Origin: an uncultured Candidatus Melainabacteria bacterium | Lineage (GTDB): Bacteria > Cyanobacteriota > Vampirovibrionia > Gastranaerophilales > Gastranaerophilaceae | Assembly (NCBI GenBank): GCA_934757255.1 | Contig: CAKVLL010000012.1 | Location: 1 to 49,023, forward strand | Direction of reading: 5' to 3' | Length of the DNA: 49,023 nucleotides | Shown here: one piece after another, positions 1-7,338 of the stretch | Layout of the letters: each line of letters opens with the position of its first letter | Position numbering within the stretch: position 1 is the first letter of the stretch | Translations under genes and position numbers: made by a program | The notes under the pieces: model-generated | The model's database searches: none | What the model was told of the DNA's origin: nothing | What the model saw: only the letters and a program-made list of their open reading frames with translations

Positions 1-13
1 ATTGTTCGCTCAT
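1..13 (-). CDS. 5' end of a gene leaving the window (partial)
   Basis: On the minus strand an ATG at 13-11 opens a frame reading Met-Ser-Glu-Gln before the window ends. A GGAG/AAGG ribosome-binding site lies 4-10 bases upstream, and a plausible divergent promoter lies further up at 54-82. The product cannot be identified from four residues. Confidence 0.45.
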
Positions 14-53
14 TCCTTCTCCTCAAAATGTGATAGTTTTACCCTTTAATGTT

Positions 54-82
54 ATTCTAGTCAAAATTAAATATAAGGACAA
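54..82 (-). promoter_or_regulatory. Divergent sigma70-type promoter for the leftward gene
   Basis: Read on the minus strand, TTGTCC (82-77) and TAGAAT (59-54) are separated by 17 bp, upstream of the ATG at position 13. The boxes are moderately close to consensus. Function is inferred. Confidence 0.4.
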
Positions 83-140
83 TAGAATGTTAACTAAAAT
101 TTACCTAATTTGATTTATATAATCAAAAGAAGGTATTTTA

Positions 141-169
141 TTGACATTTTTAAGCTGATGTTCTATAAT
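141..169 (+). promoter_or_regulatory. Strong sigma70-type promoter of the zinc-ribbon gene/rimM/trmD operon
   Basis: A perfect TTGACA (141-146) and a perfect TATAAT (164-169) are separated by exactly 17 bp. A small hairpin (TAGAGT-TTAAT-ACTCTA, 177-193) follows near the expected transcript start. The 5' untranslated region would be about 115 bases, leaving room for regulation, but I see no known riboswitch. Confidence 0.8.
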
Positions 170-290
170 ACGCATGTAGAGTTTAATACTCTATATTATT
201 TTGATGAAATCTCATATATTATTTTTATTGATAGGATTATTTTTAAGTAGTGATATTTTTATTATTTTAATTGGTTAAGAGGCTTTTATT

Positions 291-1412
291 ATGTATGTAA
301 ACAAGTGCATTAAATGTGGTGCTGAATTTGAAACAAAGAACCCCAAAAGAGTGATATGTCCTAATTGTCTATACGCAGATAAGGGTAATGAAACAGCGGA
401 AGAAAAACCTATGCAAAGCTATAGTTCTTATAGCTCATATTCTGCTGATTCTCGTCCAAGAAGCTATGACAGACCTCAAGGTGGTTATAGAAATAATAAT
501 TACAATCGTGAAGGCGGTTATAATCGTGATAATAGAGAAGGTGGATATCAAAGACGCGAAGGTGGCTATCAAAGAGATAACGGTGGCTATAGAGATAATA
601 GAGGCTATTCTTCACAAGGCGGATATAACCGTGACAATAGAGAAGGCGGCTATCAAAGACGTGAAGGCGGTTATAATAGAGATAATCGCGAAGGTGGATA
701 CAATAGGGGTGGTTATCAACAACGCAGACCACAACAGGGTGGTTTTAGAAACAATTACGCAAGTGCAAGACCTGGACAACGTCGCCCAATGCAGCGTAAA
801 CCTCAAAAACCTGCAAGACCATTACTTATTAGTAAGGAGCAATTAGAACAAATTGAAGCACTTTATAAAACAATGCTTCCTTTACCAAACCCTGATTGTC
901 ACGAAGTAATCGGTGCACACTTAGGGATTGAACCACAAAAAGTGTTCTTCGGAATTAACTTGGTTCGTCAAAAAATGATGTTGCCAAAACTTCCATTTCC
1001 TAAACGTAAATTGGCAATTACACCTGATCAAATGATGGCAATCAAGGCGCTTTATGAACCTTTGTTACCACTTCCTCCTATCGGTTGCCACAAAATTATT
1101 GCGGCGCAACTAAAAATGGACGAATGGAGAGTTCACGTTGGTATTAAATTAATCCGTGCGCAACTTGGTTTGGATAGATGGAACGAAGACAGGGCTGATA
1201 AACCTGCGGATTATATGGTTGCAAAACATTCTAAGCCGGAAGAAAAAACTCCTGTTGCTGTGAAAGCTGAAAAAGTTGAAGAAGTAACTGAAGTAAAAGA
1301 AACTGTTAAAGAGGTTAAAGAACCTTCAAAGGCAGACGATACCGTAGAGGAAGTAGTTGCTGAAAAGCCAAAACGTGGAAGAAAACCTAAGAAGAAAGAA
1401 AATGAAGAATAG
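291..1412 (+). CDS. Zinc-ribbon protein with Arg/Gly/Tyr-rich disordered region and two tandem C-terminal modules
   Basis: I do not recognise a named family. Residues 6-26 carry two CxxC pairs (C6, C9, C23, C26), a likely zinc ribbon. Residues 60-155 are a low-complexity tract of GGY, NRDNRE and QRRE units, like RGG-type RNA-binding disordered regions. Residues about 178-236 and 241-297 are two diverged copies of one module sharing ALY, LPLP, a Cys-His pair and GI-L-R positions. The tail is Lys/Glu-rich, ending RGRKPKKK. It shares the operon promoter at 141-169 and overlaps rimM by 11 bp, so expression is probably coupled to ribosome-maturation genes. An RNA- or ribosome-associated role is inference only. 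Confidence 0.85.
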   Translation: MYVNKCIKCGAEFETKNPKRVICPNCLYADKGNETAEEKPMQSYSSYSSYSADSRPRSYDRPQGGYRNNNYNREGGYNRDNREGGYQRREGGYQRDNGGYRDNRGYSSQGGYNRDNREGGYQRREGGYNRDNREGGYNRGGYQQRRPQQGGFRNNYASARPGQRRPMQRKPQKPARPLLISKEQLEQIEALYKTMLPLPNPDCHEVIGAHLGIEPQKVFFGINLVRQKMMLPKLPFPKRKLAITPDQMMAIKALYEPLLPLPPIGCHKIIAAQLKMDEWRVHVGIKLIRAQLGLDRWNEDRADKPADYMVAKHSKPEEKTPVAVKAEKVEEVTEVKETVKEVKEPSKADDTVEEVVAEKPKRGRKPKKKENEE

Positions 1413-1914
1413 TTTTGTTTCAGTAGGTAAAGTTCTTAATTTTCACGGAGTTCAAGGTGAAGCGAAATTAGGTTACACTAAGAATAGGGAAGATTTTCTG
1501 GCTAATTTAAAAGAAGTTTATGTTCAACAAAACGGAGAATATAAGTTACTTGAGATTGAAAGAATTCGATTTACTCCTAAATGCGGAATTATAAAATTTA
1601 AAGGTATTGATTCTTTAAATGATATTTTGGAGTACAAAAATCAACTTCTTTTTGTTGACGAAAGCACTGTTAGAGAATTTTTGGATGAAGATGAGTTTTT
1701 GATTGACGAACTCGTTGGACTTGATGTTTACGATGGTGAGAAAAAAGTTGGCGCAGTTGTTGGAGTTTCTAATAATGGCGCAAGCGATTTGCTTTCTATA
1801 AAAACTTTGGCTAAAAACATTTCTTTAGTACCTTTTGTAAAAGCAATAGTTTTATCTGTTGACATTAAAGCACGAAAGATTCAAATAAATAACATTGAAG
1901 GATTGTTAGAATGA
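1402..1914 (+). CDS. rimM: Ribosome maturation factor RimM
   Basis: RimM assists 30S subunit maturation, binding ribosomal protein S19 and helping assemble the 16S rRNA 3' domain. The 170-residue product has the family's usual length. It opens with the VGKVLNFHGVQGEAKL signature of the N-terminal beta-barrel, and the C-terminal half (from about residue 95, DELVGLDVY) is the PRC-barrel domain. The ATG at 1402 is chosen over an in-frame upstream one because the family starts a few residues before VGKV; an A/G-rich stretch (AAGAAGAAAG) inside the previous gene serves as ribosome-binding site. It overlaps the preceding gene by 11 bp and trmD by 4 bp (ATGA), so the three are translationally coupled. 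Confidence 0.95.
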   Translation: MKNSFVSVGKVLNFHGVQGEAKLGYTKNREDFLANLKEVYVQQNGEYKLLEIERIRFTPKCGIIKFKGIDSLNDILEYKNQLLFVDESTVREFLDEDEFLIDELVGLDVYDGEKKVGAVVGVSNNGASDLLSIKTLAKNISLVPFVKAIVLSVDIKARKIQINNIEGLLE

Positions 1915-2606
1915 GATTTGACGTTCTGACTTTGTTTCCGGAATTAATTCAGTCACACCTTGATTTTAGTATAATGAAACGTGCGACAGAGGATGGTGTG
2001 ATTAGTGTTGATGCAATTAATCCTCGCGATTTTACGTTAGATAAACATAAAAAGGTTGACGATACGCCTTATGGAGGCGGTGCTGGTATGGTTTTGATGC
2101 CACAACCTTATGTTGATGCTTATAATAGTGTAGAAAAATTAGAAAATTCTATAACCTTGATGATGACTCCTCAAGGCGAACCATTTACGGATAAAATTTC
2201 GAATGAATTAGCAAATTATGAACAAATTATTATCCTTTGTGGTCATTATGAAGGTTATGATGAGAGAATAAGAGAAATTATTAAACCGAGAGAAATTTCT
2301 ATTGGCGATTTTGTGCTGACAGGTGGTGAATTGCCTGCTCTTTGCGTAATTGATAGTGTTTCGAGAAAGATTGACGGAACATTAGGCAAAATTGAATCCG
2401 CTCACGACGATAGTTTTTCGGATGGATTGCTTGAATATCCTCAATATACAAAACCTCGAGAGTATATGGGGTATAAAGTGCCGGAAGTTTTATTAAACGG
2501 CAATCACAAATTGATAGAAGAATTTAGGCAACAGCAAAAAATTGAACGAACGCAAGCAAAGCGCCCTGACTTGTATGAAAAGTGGAAATTAGAACATGAA
2601 ATTTAA
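1911..2606 (+). CDS. trmD: tRNA (guanine-37-N1)-methyltransferase TrmD
   Basis: TrmD methylates G37 next to the anticodon using S-adenosylmethionine, preventing +1 frameshifting. The 231-residue product has the full SPOUT/trefoil-knot pattern: FDVLTLFPE at the start, YGGGAGMV at about 60-67, GHYEGYDERI at about 105-114 and SIGDFVLTGGELPA at about 124-137, followed by the C-terminal tRNA-contacting domain. It starts by an ATGA overlap with rimM, the classic pairing. rplS, often next in other bacteria, is absent; tRNA-His follows instead. Confidence 0.97.
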   Translation: MRFDVLTLFPELIQSHLDFSIMKRATEDGVISVDAINPRDFTLDKHKKVDDTPYGGGAGMVLMPQPYVDAYNSVEKLENSITLMMTPQGEPFTDKISNELANYEQIIILCGHYEGYDERIREIIKPREISIGDFVLTGGELPALCVIDSVSRKIDGTLGKIESAHDDSFSDGLLEYPQYTKPREYMGYKVPEVLLNGNHKLIEEFRQQQKIERTQAKRPDLYEKWKLEHEI

Positions 2607-2609
2607 TGC

Positions 2610-2637
2610 TTGCGTAAAAATATTTATTTGATATACT
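2610..2637 (+). promoter_or_regulatory. Possible promoter of tRNA-His
   Basis: TTGCGT (2610-2615) and TATACT (2632-2637) are 16 bp apart, ending 19 bp before the tRNA. The tRNA could also be cotranscribed with trmD. Confidence 0.45.
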
Positions 2638-2656
2638 TTATCTTGTTGGAACTTAT

Positions 2657-2733
2657 GGCGGATATCGTCAAGTGGTTAAGACCTCGGATTGTGGTTCCGA
2701 TATGCGTGGGTTCGAATCCCACTATCCGCCCCA
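2657..2733 (+). tRNA. tRNA-His (anticodon GTG)
   Basis: A complete cloverleaf can be drawn by eye. G-1 at 2657 pairs with C73, as bacterial tRNA-His requires. The acceptor stem is GCGGATA/TATCCGC, the D stem GTC/GAC, the anticodon stem TCGGA/TCCGA with loop TTGTGGT (anticodon GTG), and the T arm GTGGG-TTCGAAT-CCCAC. The CCA end is encoded at 2731-2733. Confidence 0.96.
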
Positions 2734-2744
2734 TTATTAGAATT

Positions 2745-2766
2745 AGCACCTTTGGGTGCTTTTTTA
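2745..2766 (+). terminator. Rho-independent terminator after tRNA-His
   Basis: AGCACC/GGTGCT form a 6-bp stem with a TTTG loop, followed immediately by a run of T (2761-2765). It begins 12 bases after the tRNA CCA and closes the operon. Confidence 0.8.
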
Positions 2767-2814
2767 TTAGGAATGATAAGGATTTTCAGGGTTCGAACGA
2801 AATTTTAAAAACAT

Positions 2815-2866
2815 ACTATCCCATAATGGGATTCGAACTCTTTAAAGCAGATTTTGAGCCTGCACA
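2815..2866 (-). other. tRNA-like remnant
   Basis: On the minus strand a stem-loop GCAGG-CTCAAAA-TCTGC resembles the anticodon arm of tRNA-Leu(CAA) and is followed by GAGTTCGAATCCC, like a T arm. The T stem does not pair and no acceptor stem or long variable arm can be built. It is at best a decayed tRNA or an old attachment-site fragment. Confidence 0.25.
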
Positions 2867-2936
2867 AGAAAATATTGTATCAGCTTCAAAATGCCCAAAT
2901 TCTTCTCTGTTGTAAATAGGTGAGTAATTTGATTTT

Positions 2937-3147
2937 TCCAGATAGTTGGATTATTTGGTAAAGTTAGCTTGTTTAGGGCGTTTGAGGGGTCGGAAATAAT
3001 CAAACTATCTGTCTTTCAAAACGGTCAAAATACTCTTTTGAGGGTCAGACGGATAGTTGTATTTTTGGGAATAGTTCATTGTTTTTACCTGTTATTACTA
3101 AATCTTAAACCTTTTAGCCCTGTCAGACAAATAGTTTGATTATTTGG
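2937..3147. repeat. Cluster of four copies of a dispersed 20-25 bp repeat
   Basis: Copies related to GTTTGATTATTTGGAA lie at about 2939-2958, 3048-3071 (degenerate) and 3126-3147 on the plus strand, with an inverted copy at 2994-3013. The 2994 and 3126 copies match at 19 of 20 positions when inverted, so alternative hairpins are possible. Further copies occur at 27550-27569 and, in part, 18744-18756. The rest of 2767-3205 holds no recognisable gene. Confidence 0.6.
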
Positions 3148-3207
3148 AATTTGTCCGTTTTGGGTATTTTGAATTTTGTTTCAGAAAAGTATATAAAGTT
3201 TACATAA

Positions 3208-3235
3208 TTGCAAAAAGAATAAAAACAGATATAAT
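3208..3235 (+). promoter_or_regulatory. Promoter of the truncated HU gene
   Basis: TTGCAA (3208-3213) and a perfect TATAAT (3230-3235) are spaced 16 bp apart. A GAAAGGAA ribosome-binding site (3252-3259) precedes the ATG at 3268. Confidence 0.65.
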
Positions 3236-3267
3236 TATCATGTTGAAATAAGAAAGGAATTTGAAAA

Positions 3268-3432
3268 ATGAACAGAGAAGAGTTAGTTGCAGAAATTGCA
3301 AAACAAACAAAATTAACACAAAAATCAGTTGGTGAAGTTTTAACAGCAATCATCGATGTTACTCAAGATACAGTTAAAAAAGGCGAAAAAGTTACTGTAA
3401 AACAACAAAAGAAAACAGAAAAACGGAACTAG
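3268..3432 (+). pseudogene. HU/IHF-family DNA-binding protein, truncated by a mobile-element end
   Basis: HU is a small nucleoid protein of about 90 residues that bends DNA as a dimer. The first about 44 residues (NREELVAEIA, TQKSVGEVLTAI, DTVKKGEKVTV) are a normal HU N-terminal helical half. The expected GFGTF turn and DNA-binding beta arm are missing. From about 3396 (TGT) the frame runs into unrelated sequence, encoding KQQKKTEKRN before a stop, and that tail contains the AAACGGAACT motif repeated across the element. Promoter and ribosome-binding site are intact, so the stub may still be transcribed. The missing 3' half was not found elsewhere in the window. Confidence 0.8.
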
Positions 3433-3694
3433 TCAGAAAGCAATTAAATAAAAGGGGAAAGTGCTATTATCAGGGTTCTGGAAAATTTAAAAACTTGATT
3501 TCGTAAAAAACAATCACTTTATTTTTGTCAGCAACGATAATAAATAGGCTCTAAAGTCTCAATCTTCTAGGTGTGTAAAACTTTTATACAACCAAATTTA
3601 ATAAAAATATTTTGTAACAATAGTTCCGTAAAAAATAATTTCTCTGTTACAAACGGAACTTTGTTGGAACTTTTTTGCGGTACTAAACGGAACT
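3421..3694. repeat. AAACGGAACT motif array, left end
   Basis: The 10-bp motif occurs at 3421-3430, inverted at 3622-3629 (partial), at 3651-3660 and at 3685-3694. The third copy lies in a longer TTACAAACGGAACT that recurs at 5187-5200. The motif also encodes the last residues of the HU stub and of the kinase. Probable protein-binding sites, for example for the transposase; the protein is not shown. The rest of 3433-3682 holds no gene I recognise. Confidence 0.65.
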
Positions 3695-4843
3695 TACAAA
3701 AACTCTATATGCATCATATAATTCATCAACCGATTTATAACGATTATCTTTTTCGCCAAGTCCCTTTCTTATGATTTTACTTAGATTTGCGTTTTCAATT
3801 TTACTTGTATTTGTTCTGCCGGTTGAAATAAAATATACAAGCATAGTAAGTGCATAAATCTCATGCGGCATTGCATAGTTATTAAAACCTTCAAGCTTAA
3901 GATTAGGGTCATTAAAATATCCCTTGAATTCAGTATTCACTGTTGTCAACTCATTATCAGGATTTTTTGCTAATCCAAAATCTGCAATTTTTACAACATA
4001 TGCATCATCATAAGCTTTAATTAAAACATTTGTTGGCGATAAATCTCTATGCAAATAACCTTTGTTATGTAAATATTTACAGGCTTTTAATAATTGTAAA
4101 ATTATAGATTTTCTTATTTTATCTGATAATTTGTCATTATTTATTTTAAAAAAATTATCTAAGGTATAGTCCATATATTCCATAATATAAGAATTTTCTT
4201 TTTCATTATAAGAATATACATCTACTATATATGGAGAATTTAAGTTTTTCATAATTTGAAATTCTTGCTTAAATCGTTCAAGCTCTTTAGCAGACAAGTC
4301 TTTTTTAGCCTTTTTTACAACAAAATTCTTATCATAAAAATCATCATGATATTTATATGTAAGAGCATATGAACCCGCTCCTAACGGAATTAAATTATTA
4401 GTACTTGTACTCTCTGCTCTTTTTACATTAATAACATTGCTTTTTATAAAAATAGGTTCTGCATAGTACAAGTCTATTCTATCCATATTCTCAGGAATTG
4501 TACTTCCATAACTTGATTGTAAAAAGGTTTTGCAATGTGTTATTATACCTTGATTATATACATTTACATTAAATGAATATTCAGATTTCTTTAATTTACG
4601 CTGTAATGTTTCAATTTTTTCGATAGTATCAATTAATTCTCTACTTGGATCTGCCCAAAAGTATGCAACATCATTTTTTGTTGGTAATCTTCCATTCATG
4701 CATTTAAATAAGTTCACAAGAGATGAATGAAGTGTTGATAAAATTAGGATCAAATCTTTTCTTTCAAAAGCTTGGTAAAATTCTTCATATTCATCTGTTA
4801 ATTCCAATTCTTTTATCAATTCGGCTAAATAATTTTCAAACAT
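3683..4843 (-). CDS. Ser/Thr protein kinase with an unknown N-terminal domain
   Basis: This 386-residue protein has a complete eukaryotic-type kinase domain from about residue 150. It shows the glycine loop GAGSYA (155-160), the VVKK lysine at about 177, an alpha-C Glu near 194, HRDLSPTN (265-272) and DFG (288-290). All catalytic residues are present, so it should be active. Residues 1-150 are helical and not recognised. No membrane segment is visible, so it is probably cytoplasmic. It lies 3 bp after the Mor-like gene on the same strand and is very likely cotranscribed with it. Its last codons lie within an AAACGGAACT motif. Mobile-element kinases can act in phage defence (Stk2 of Staphylococcus is a known case); that role here is inference. 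Confidence 0.88.
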   Translation of the reverse strand: MFENYLAELIKELELTDEYEEFYQAFERKDLILILSTLHSSLVNLFKCMNGRLPTKNDVAYFWADPSRELIDTIEKIETLQRKLKKSEYSFNVNVYNQGIITHCKTFLQSSYGSTIPENMDRIDLYYAEPIFIKSNVINVKRAESTSTNNLIPLGAGSYALTYKYHDDFYDKNFVVKKAKKDLSAKELERFKQEFQIMKNLNSPYIVDVYSYNEKENSYIMEYMDYTLDNFFKINNDKLSDKIRKSIILQLLKACKYLHNKGYLHRDLSPTNVLIKAYDDAYVVKIADFGLAKNPDNELTTVNTEFKGYFNDPNLKLEGFNNYAMPHEIYALTMLVYFISTGRTNTSKIENANLSKIIRKGLGEKDNRYKSVDELYDAYRVFVSSV

Positions 4844-4846
4844 ATA

Positions 4847-5161
4847 CTATTTATCCTTTTTATTTTTTACTAATTCTTCAATTACTTTATAAACATATCT
4901 TGTAGTAGTTTCACATTGAAGGACTAATTTATTAATACTTCGCTTTGTTCCGTCAAAATTATCTATAATATATTGTTTTTTGTATTTTTGATTACAATGA
5001 GCATGGATAGAAAATTTTTCTCCTGCAGCATGAAACATTAATTTCTTTGTAGCCTCCAAACCGATTATTGATGCTAAATATTGCAAATCTTCAGTAGGTA
5101 GATTTTCTTCCGTTATATATTTTGCCCAAACCGGCTCATCATTTTCTAATTTGCGGCTCAT
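4847..5161 (-). CDS. Mor-like transcription activator (Mu middle-operon regulator family)
   Basis: The 104-residue product matches the Mor/C pattern of Mu-like phages: LPTEDLQYLASIIGLEATKKLM (about 23-44) corresponds to the Mor dimerisation segment, followed by a C-terminal helix-turn-helix region (TKRSINKLVLQCETTTRYVYKVIEEL). The ATG at 5161 is chosen over an in-frame start about 105 bp upstream because AAGGGG lies 5-10 bases before it and the longer version would run through the repeat-rich promoter. It is divergent from the transposase gene; the shared intergenic region holds three AAACGGAACT motifs, which may be control sites for both directions. It probably controls the element or the adjacent kinase. 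Confidence 0.7.
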   Translation of the reverse strand: MSRKLENDEPVWAKYITEENLPTEDLQYLASIIGLEATKKLMFHAAGEKFSIHAHCNQKYKKQYIIDNFDGTKRSINKLVLQCETTTRYVYKVIEELVKNKKDK

Positions 5162-5186
5162 TATATCCCCTTTTTTCTTTATTATA

Positions 5187-5226
5187 TTACAAACGGAACT
5201 TAAAAAGGTTCCGTTTAGTTCCGTTT
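5187..5226. promoter_or_regulatory. Three AAACGGAACT motifs between the mor-like and transposase genes
   Basis: The motif occurs at 5191-5200 (within TTACAAACGGAACT), inverted at 5207-5215 and inverted at 5217-5226. Inverted copies close together suggest an operator-enhancer or transposase-binding region controlling divergent transcription, comparable in position to the Mu internal activation/operator region. Confidence 0.5.
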
Positions 5227-5373
5227 TGAGAAAAAATCTTATACCATATTTTTTGTAAATTTTCAAGATAACAAAAACAATGTTTTAGTTATTTGAAGCA
5301 GGTTCGCAAAATGTGTTTTTATAAGTATGCGCAAAAGACAATCTTGTATAAAAAATCAGATAGGAGACAAAAC

Positions 5374-7338
5374 ATGCAACCTCATACAAAGGAATGGATT
5401 ACGACAAAAGAACTTGCAAAGCTTAAAGGAATATCCGAAAGAGCCATTCGTAAAGCAATTAGTAACCATAAATACGTTTTTCGTAAATGTTCAAAATCTT
5501 ATGAAATATTAGTAACATCTATTGAAGAAAATGTTAAAGAAAAAGTTACACAACAAGAAGAAAAATTTTTACCACTTTCAGAAATTCATAACACAGTTCC
5601 AGAGGAACAGAAGAAATTAGCACTAGCAAAATATGATTTAATTAAACAATGGAATGAATATAGAGACAAAAAGAAAAATAAAACTATTGCCGGAAGAGAA
5701 TTTATTGATTCATATAATGAAAAATTTATATGTTTAGAATTATTTGATGTAATTGGTAAAGTTGCTATTGGTACAATCTATGAGTGGGACAAGCGTTTAC
5801 GCATTAATCATAATGACTGGCACTGCTTAATCAATAATTATACTTTTGGATATAAGACTCAAAGAACAGCATTATCAACTCTTGAGGAAGAACTATTTTT
5901 AAAAGTTTTATTACATCCAAACCAAATAAATATTGGTAAGGCTATTAAAATTACAAAAACGACTCTTAAACAGAGAGGTTTGAATAAATTTTGCTGCGAT
6001 ATGACATATCGAAGATTTGCTGATAGATATAAAAAAGAACATTATGACACTTGGACACTTGCAAGAGAGGGCTCAAAAGCATTAAAGGATAAGGTTATTC
6101 CATATATACCACGAGATATTTCCAAATTAGAAGTCGGAGATGTGATTATTGGAGATGGACATAAATTGTCATTTTTTGTTATTAATCCTTATACAGGAAA
6201 AGAAACAAGAGCAACTATGATTGCATATCAAGATTGGAAATCTACTGCATTAGTCGGTTTTGAAATAATGATGGAAGAAAACACTCAATGTATAGCTAGT
6301 GCATTAAGGAATGCAATTATAACTTTAGGAAAAGTCCCCAAATATGTTTATCACGATAATGGCAAAGCATTCAGAGCTAAATATTTTGTAGAAAGCGGTT
6401 TATCAGGTTTATTTACGAATCTTGGTATTCAACCTGTTTTTGCACAACCATATAATGCAAAAGCAAAACCGATTGAAAGATTTTTTAGAGAATTTCAGGA
6501 TAGTTTTGAAGTTTTATTACCTTCATATACAGGCACAAGCATTGCAAAAAAGCCTGCTCGTTTAAAAAGAAATGAAAAATTACATAAATCTTTATCTAAT
6601 GCTTTTGTACCAACAATAGAGCAAGTTATATATGCCATAAAACAGTGGCTAAATTATCATTATGCCAACCCCTGTCCTAATGTAAAAGCTAAAACAATTG
6701 GAGAAGTTTTAGAATCAGGGAAAGGTACAGGAATTAATATAGAAAAACTGGACGATTTAATGATGGCAAGAGAAATTAAAACAATTGGAAGAAATGGCAT
6801 AAAATTTATGAAAAATGATTATTATGATGCAGCATTATATGGTTATAGAGGTAATGTAATAATTAAATACAGCCTTTTTGATTTGAGCTTTATCAAAGTA
6901 TATAAAACAAATGGTGAATTTATCTGTGTTGCAAATAGAGTTGAGTCAGTTCATCCTTTAGCAAATTATTTTGGAGATGTTAAAGATATTGAGGATTTAA
7001 AACAACGTACAAAATTAAAGAAAAAGTTGGAACAACGTACCGAATTGGAATATATTAGGCAATTAAAAAGAGATGAAGCGTGTTTGCCGTTATTATCAAC
7101 AGATTTATCAGAAAAGCAAGAATATGATGCTTTAACAGATTTTAGTGTAGGTAAAAAAGAAGATTGCCAAGAAAAGTCTGCAAATAGCTGCTTTATAGAT
7201 AATTATGAAAGATATGAATATTTACTGAATAAAGATTCATTAACAAATGATGAAAAAATTTGGTTAAAAAACTATGAAGAAACCGATGAATATAAATTGA
7301 TATATTGTAATAACACAAATGAGGCTATATATGAATAA
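5374..7338 (+). CDS. MuA-like DDE transposase
   Basis: This is the strand-transfer enzyme of a Mu-type element. The ATG at 5374 is chosen because TAGGAGAC sits 6-13 bases upstream; an upstream in-frame ATG at 5293 has no such site. The 654-residue product has an N-terminal winged-helix region (WITTKELAKLKGISERAI, about 8-25) and helical DNA-binding domains. It then has a Mu-style core: YIPRDISKLEVGDVIIGDGHK with D261, YVYHDNG with D328, and KAKPIERFFREF with E368. A beta-barrel-like C-terminal domain follows. All three catalytic acids are present. It overlaps the ATPase gene by 8 bp. Confidence 0.92.
   Translation: MQPHTKEWITTKELAKLKGISERAIRKAISNHKYVFRKCSKSYEILVTSIEENVKEKVTQQEEKFLPLSEIHNTVPEEQKKLALAKYDLIKQWNEYRDKKKNKTIAGREFIDSYNEKFICLELFDVIGKVAIGTIYEWDKRLRINHNDWHCLINNYTFGYKTQRTALSTLEEELFLKVLLHPNQINIGKAIKITKTTLKQRGLNKFCCDMTYRRFADRYKKEHYDTWTLAREGSKALKDKVIPYIPRDISKLEVGDVIIGDGHKLSFFVINPYTGKETRATMIAYQDWKSTALVGFEIMMEENTQCIASALRNAIITLGKVPKYVYHDNGKAFRAKYFVESGLSGLFTNLGIQPVFAQPYNAKAKPIERFFREFQDSFEVLLPSYTGTSIAKKPARLKRNEKLHKSLSNAFVPTIEQVIYAIKQWLNYHYANPCPNVKAKTIGEVLESGKGTGINIEKLDDLMMAREIKTIGRNGIKFMKNDYYDAALYGYRGNVIIKYSLFDLSFIKVYKTNGEFICVANRVESVHPLANYFGDVKDIEDLKQRTKLKKKLEQRTELEYIRQLKRDEACLPLLSTDLSEKQEYDALTDFSVGKKEDCQEKSANSCFIDNYERYEYLLNKDSLTNDEKIWLKNYEETDEYKLIYCNNTNEAIYE

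Noticed and set aside
480..720. Short regular repeats that might be a CRISPR array
   Set aside because: The units encode an in-frame Gly/Tyr/Arg-rich peptide with no unique spacers; it is a coding low-complexity tract.
388..846. 152-residue plus-strand frame inside the zinc-ribbon gene
   Set aside because: It is the shifted reading of the GGY/NRDNRE repeat DNA, giving an Ile/Val/Lys-rich low-complexity product with no start signal of its own.
2610..2915. 101-residue frame after trmD
   Set aside because: It runs through tRNA-His and its terminator and has no ribosome-binding site.
5293..5373. Upstream start for the transposase
   Set aside because: The ATG at 5293 has no ribosome-binding site, while 5374 has TAGGAG at good distance and gives the expected N-terminus.
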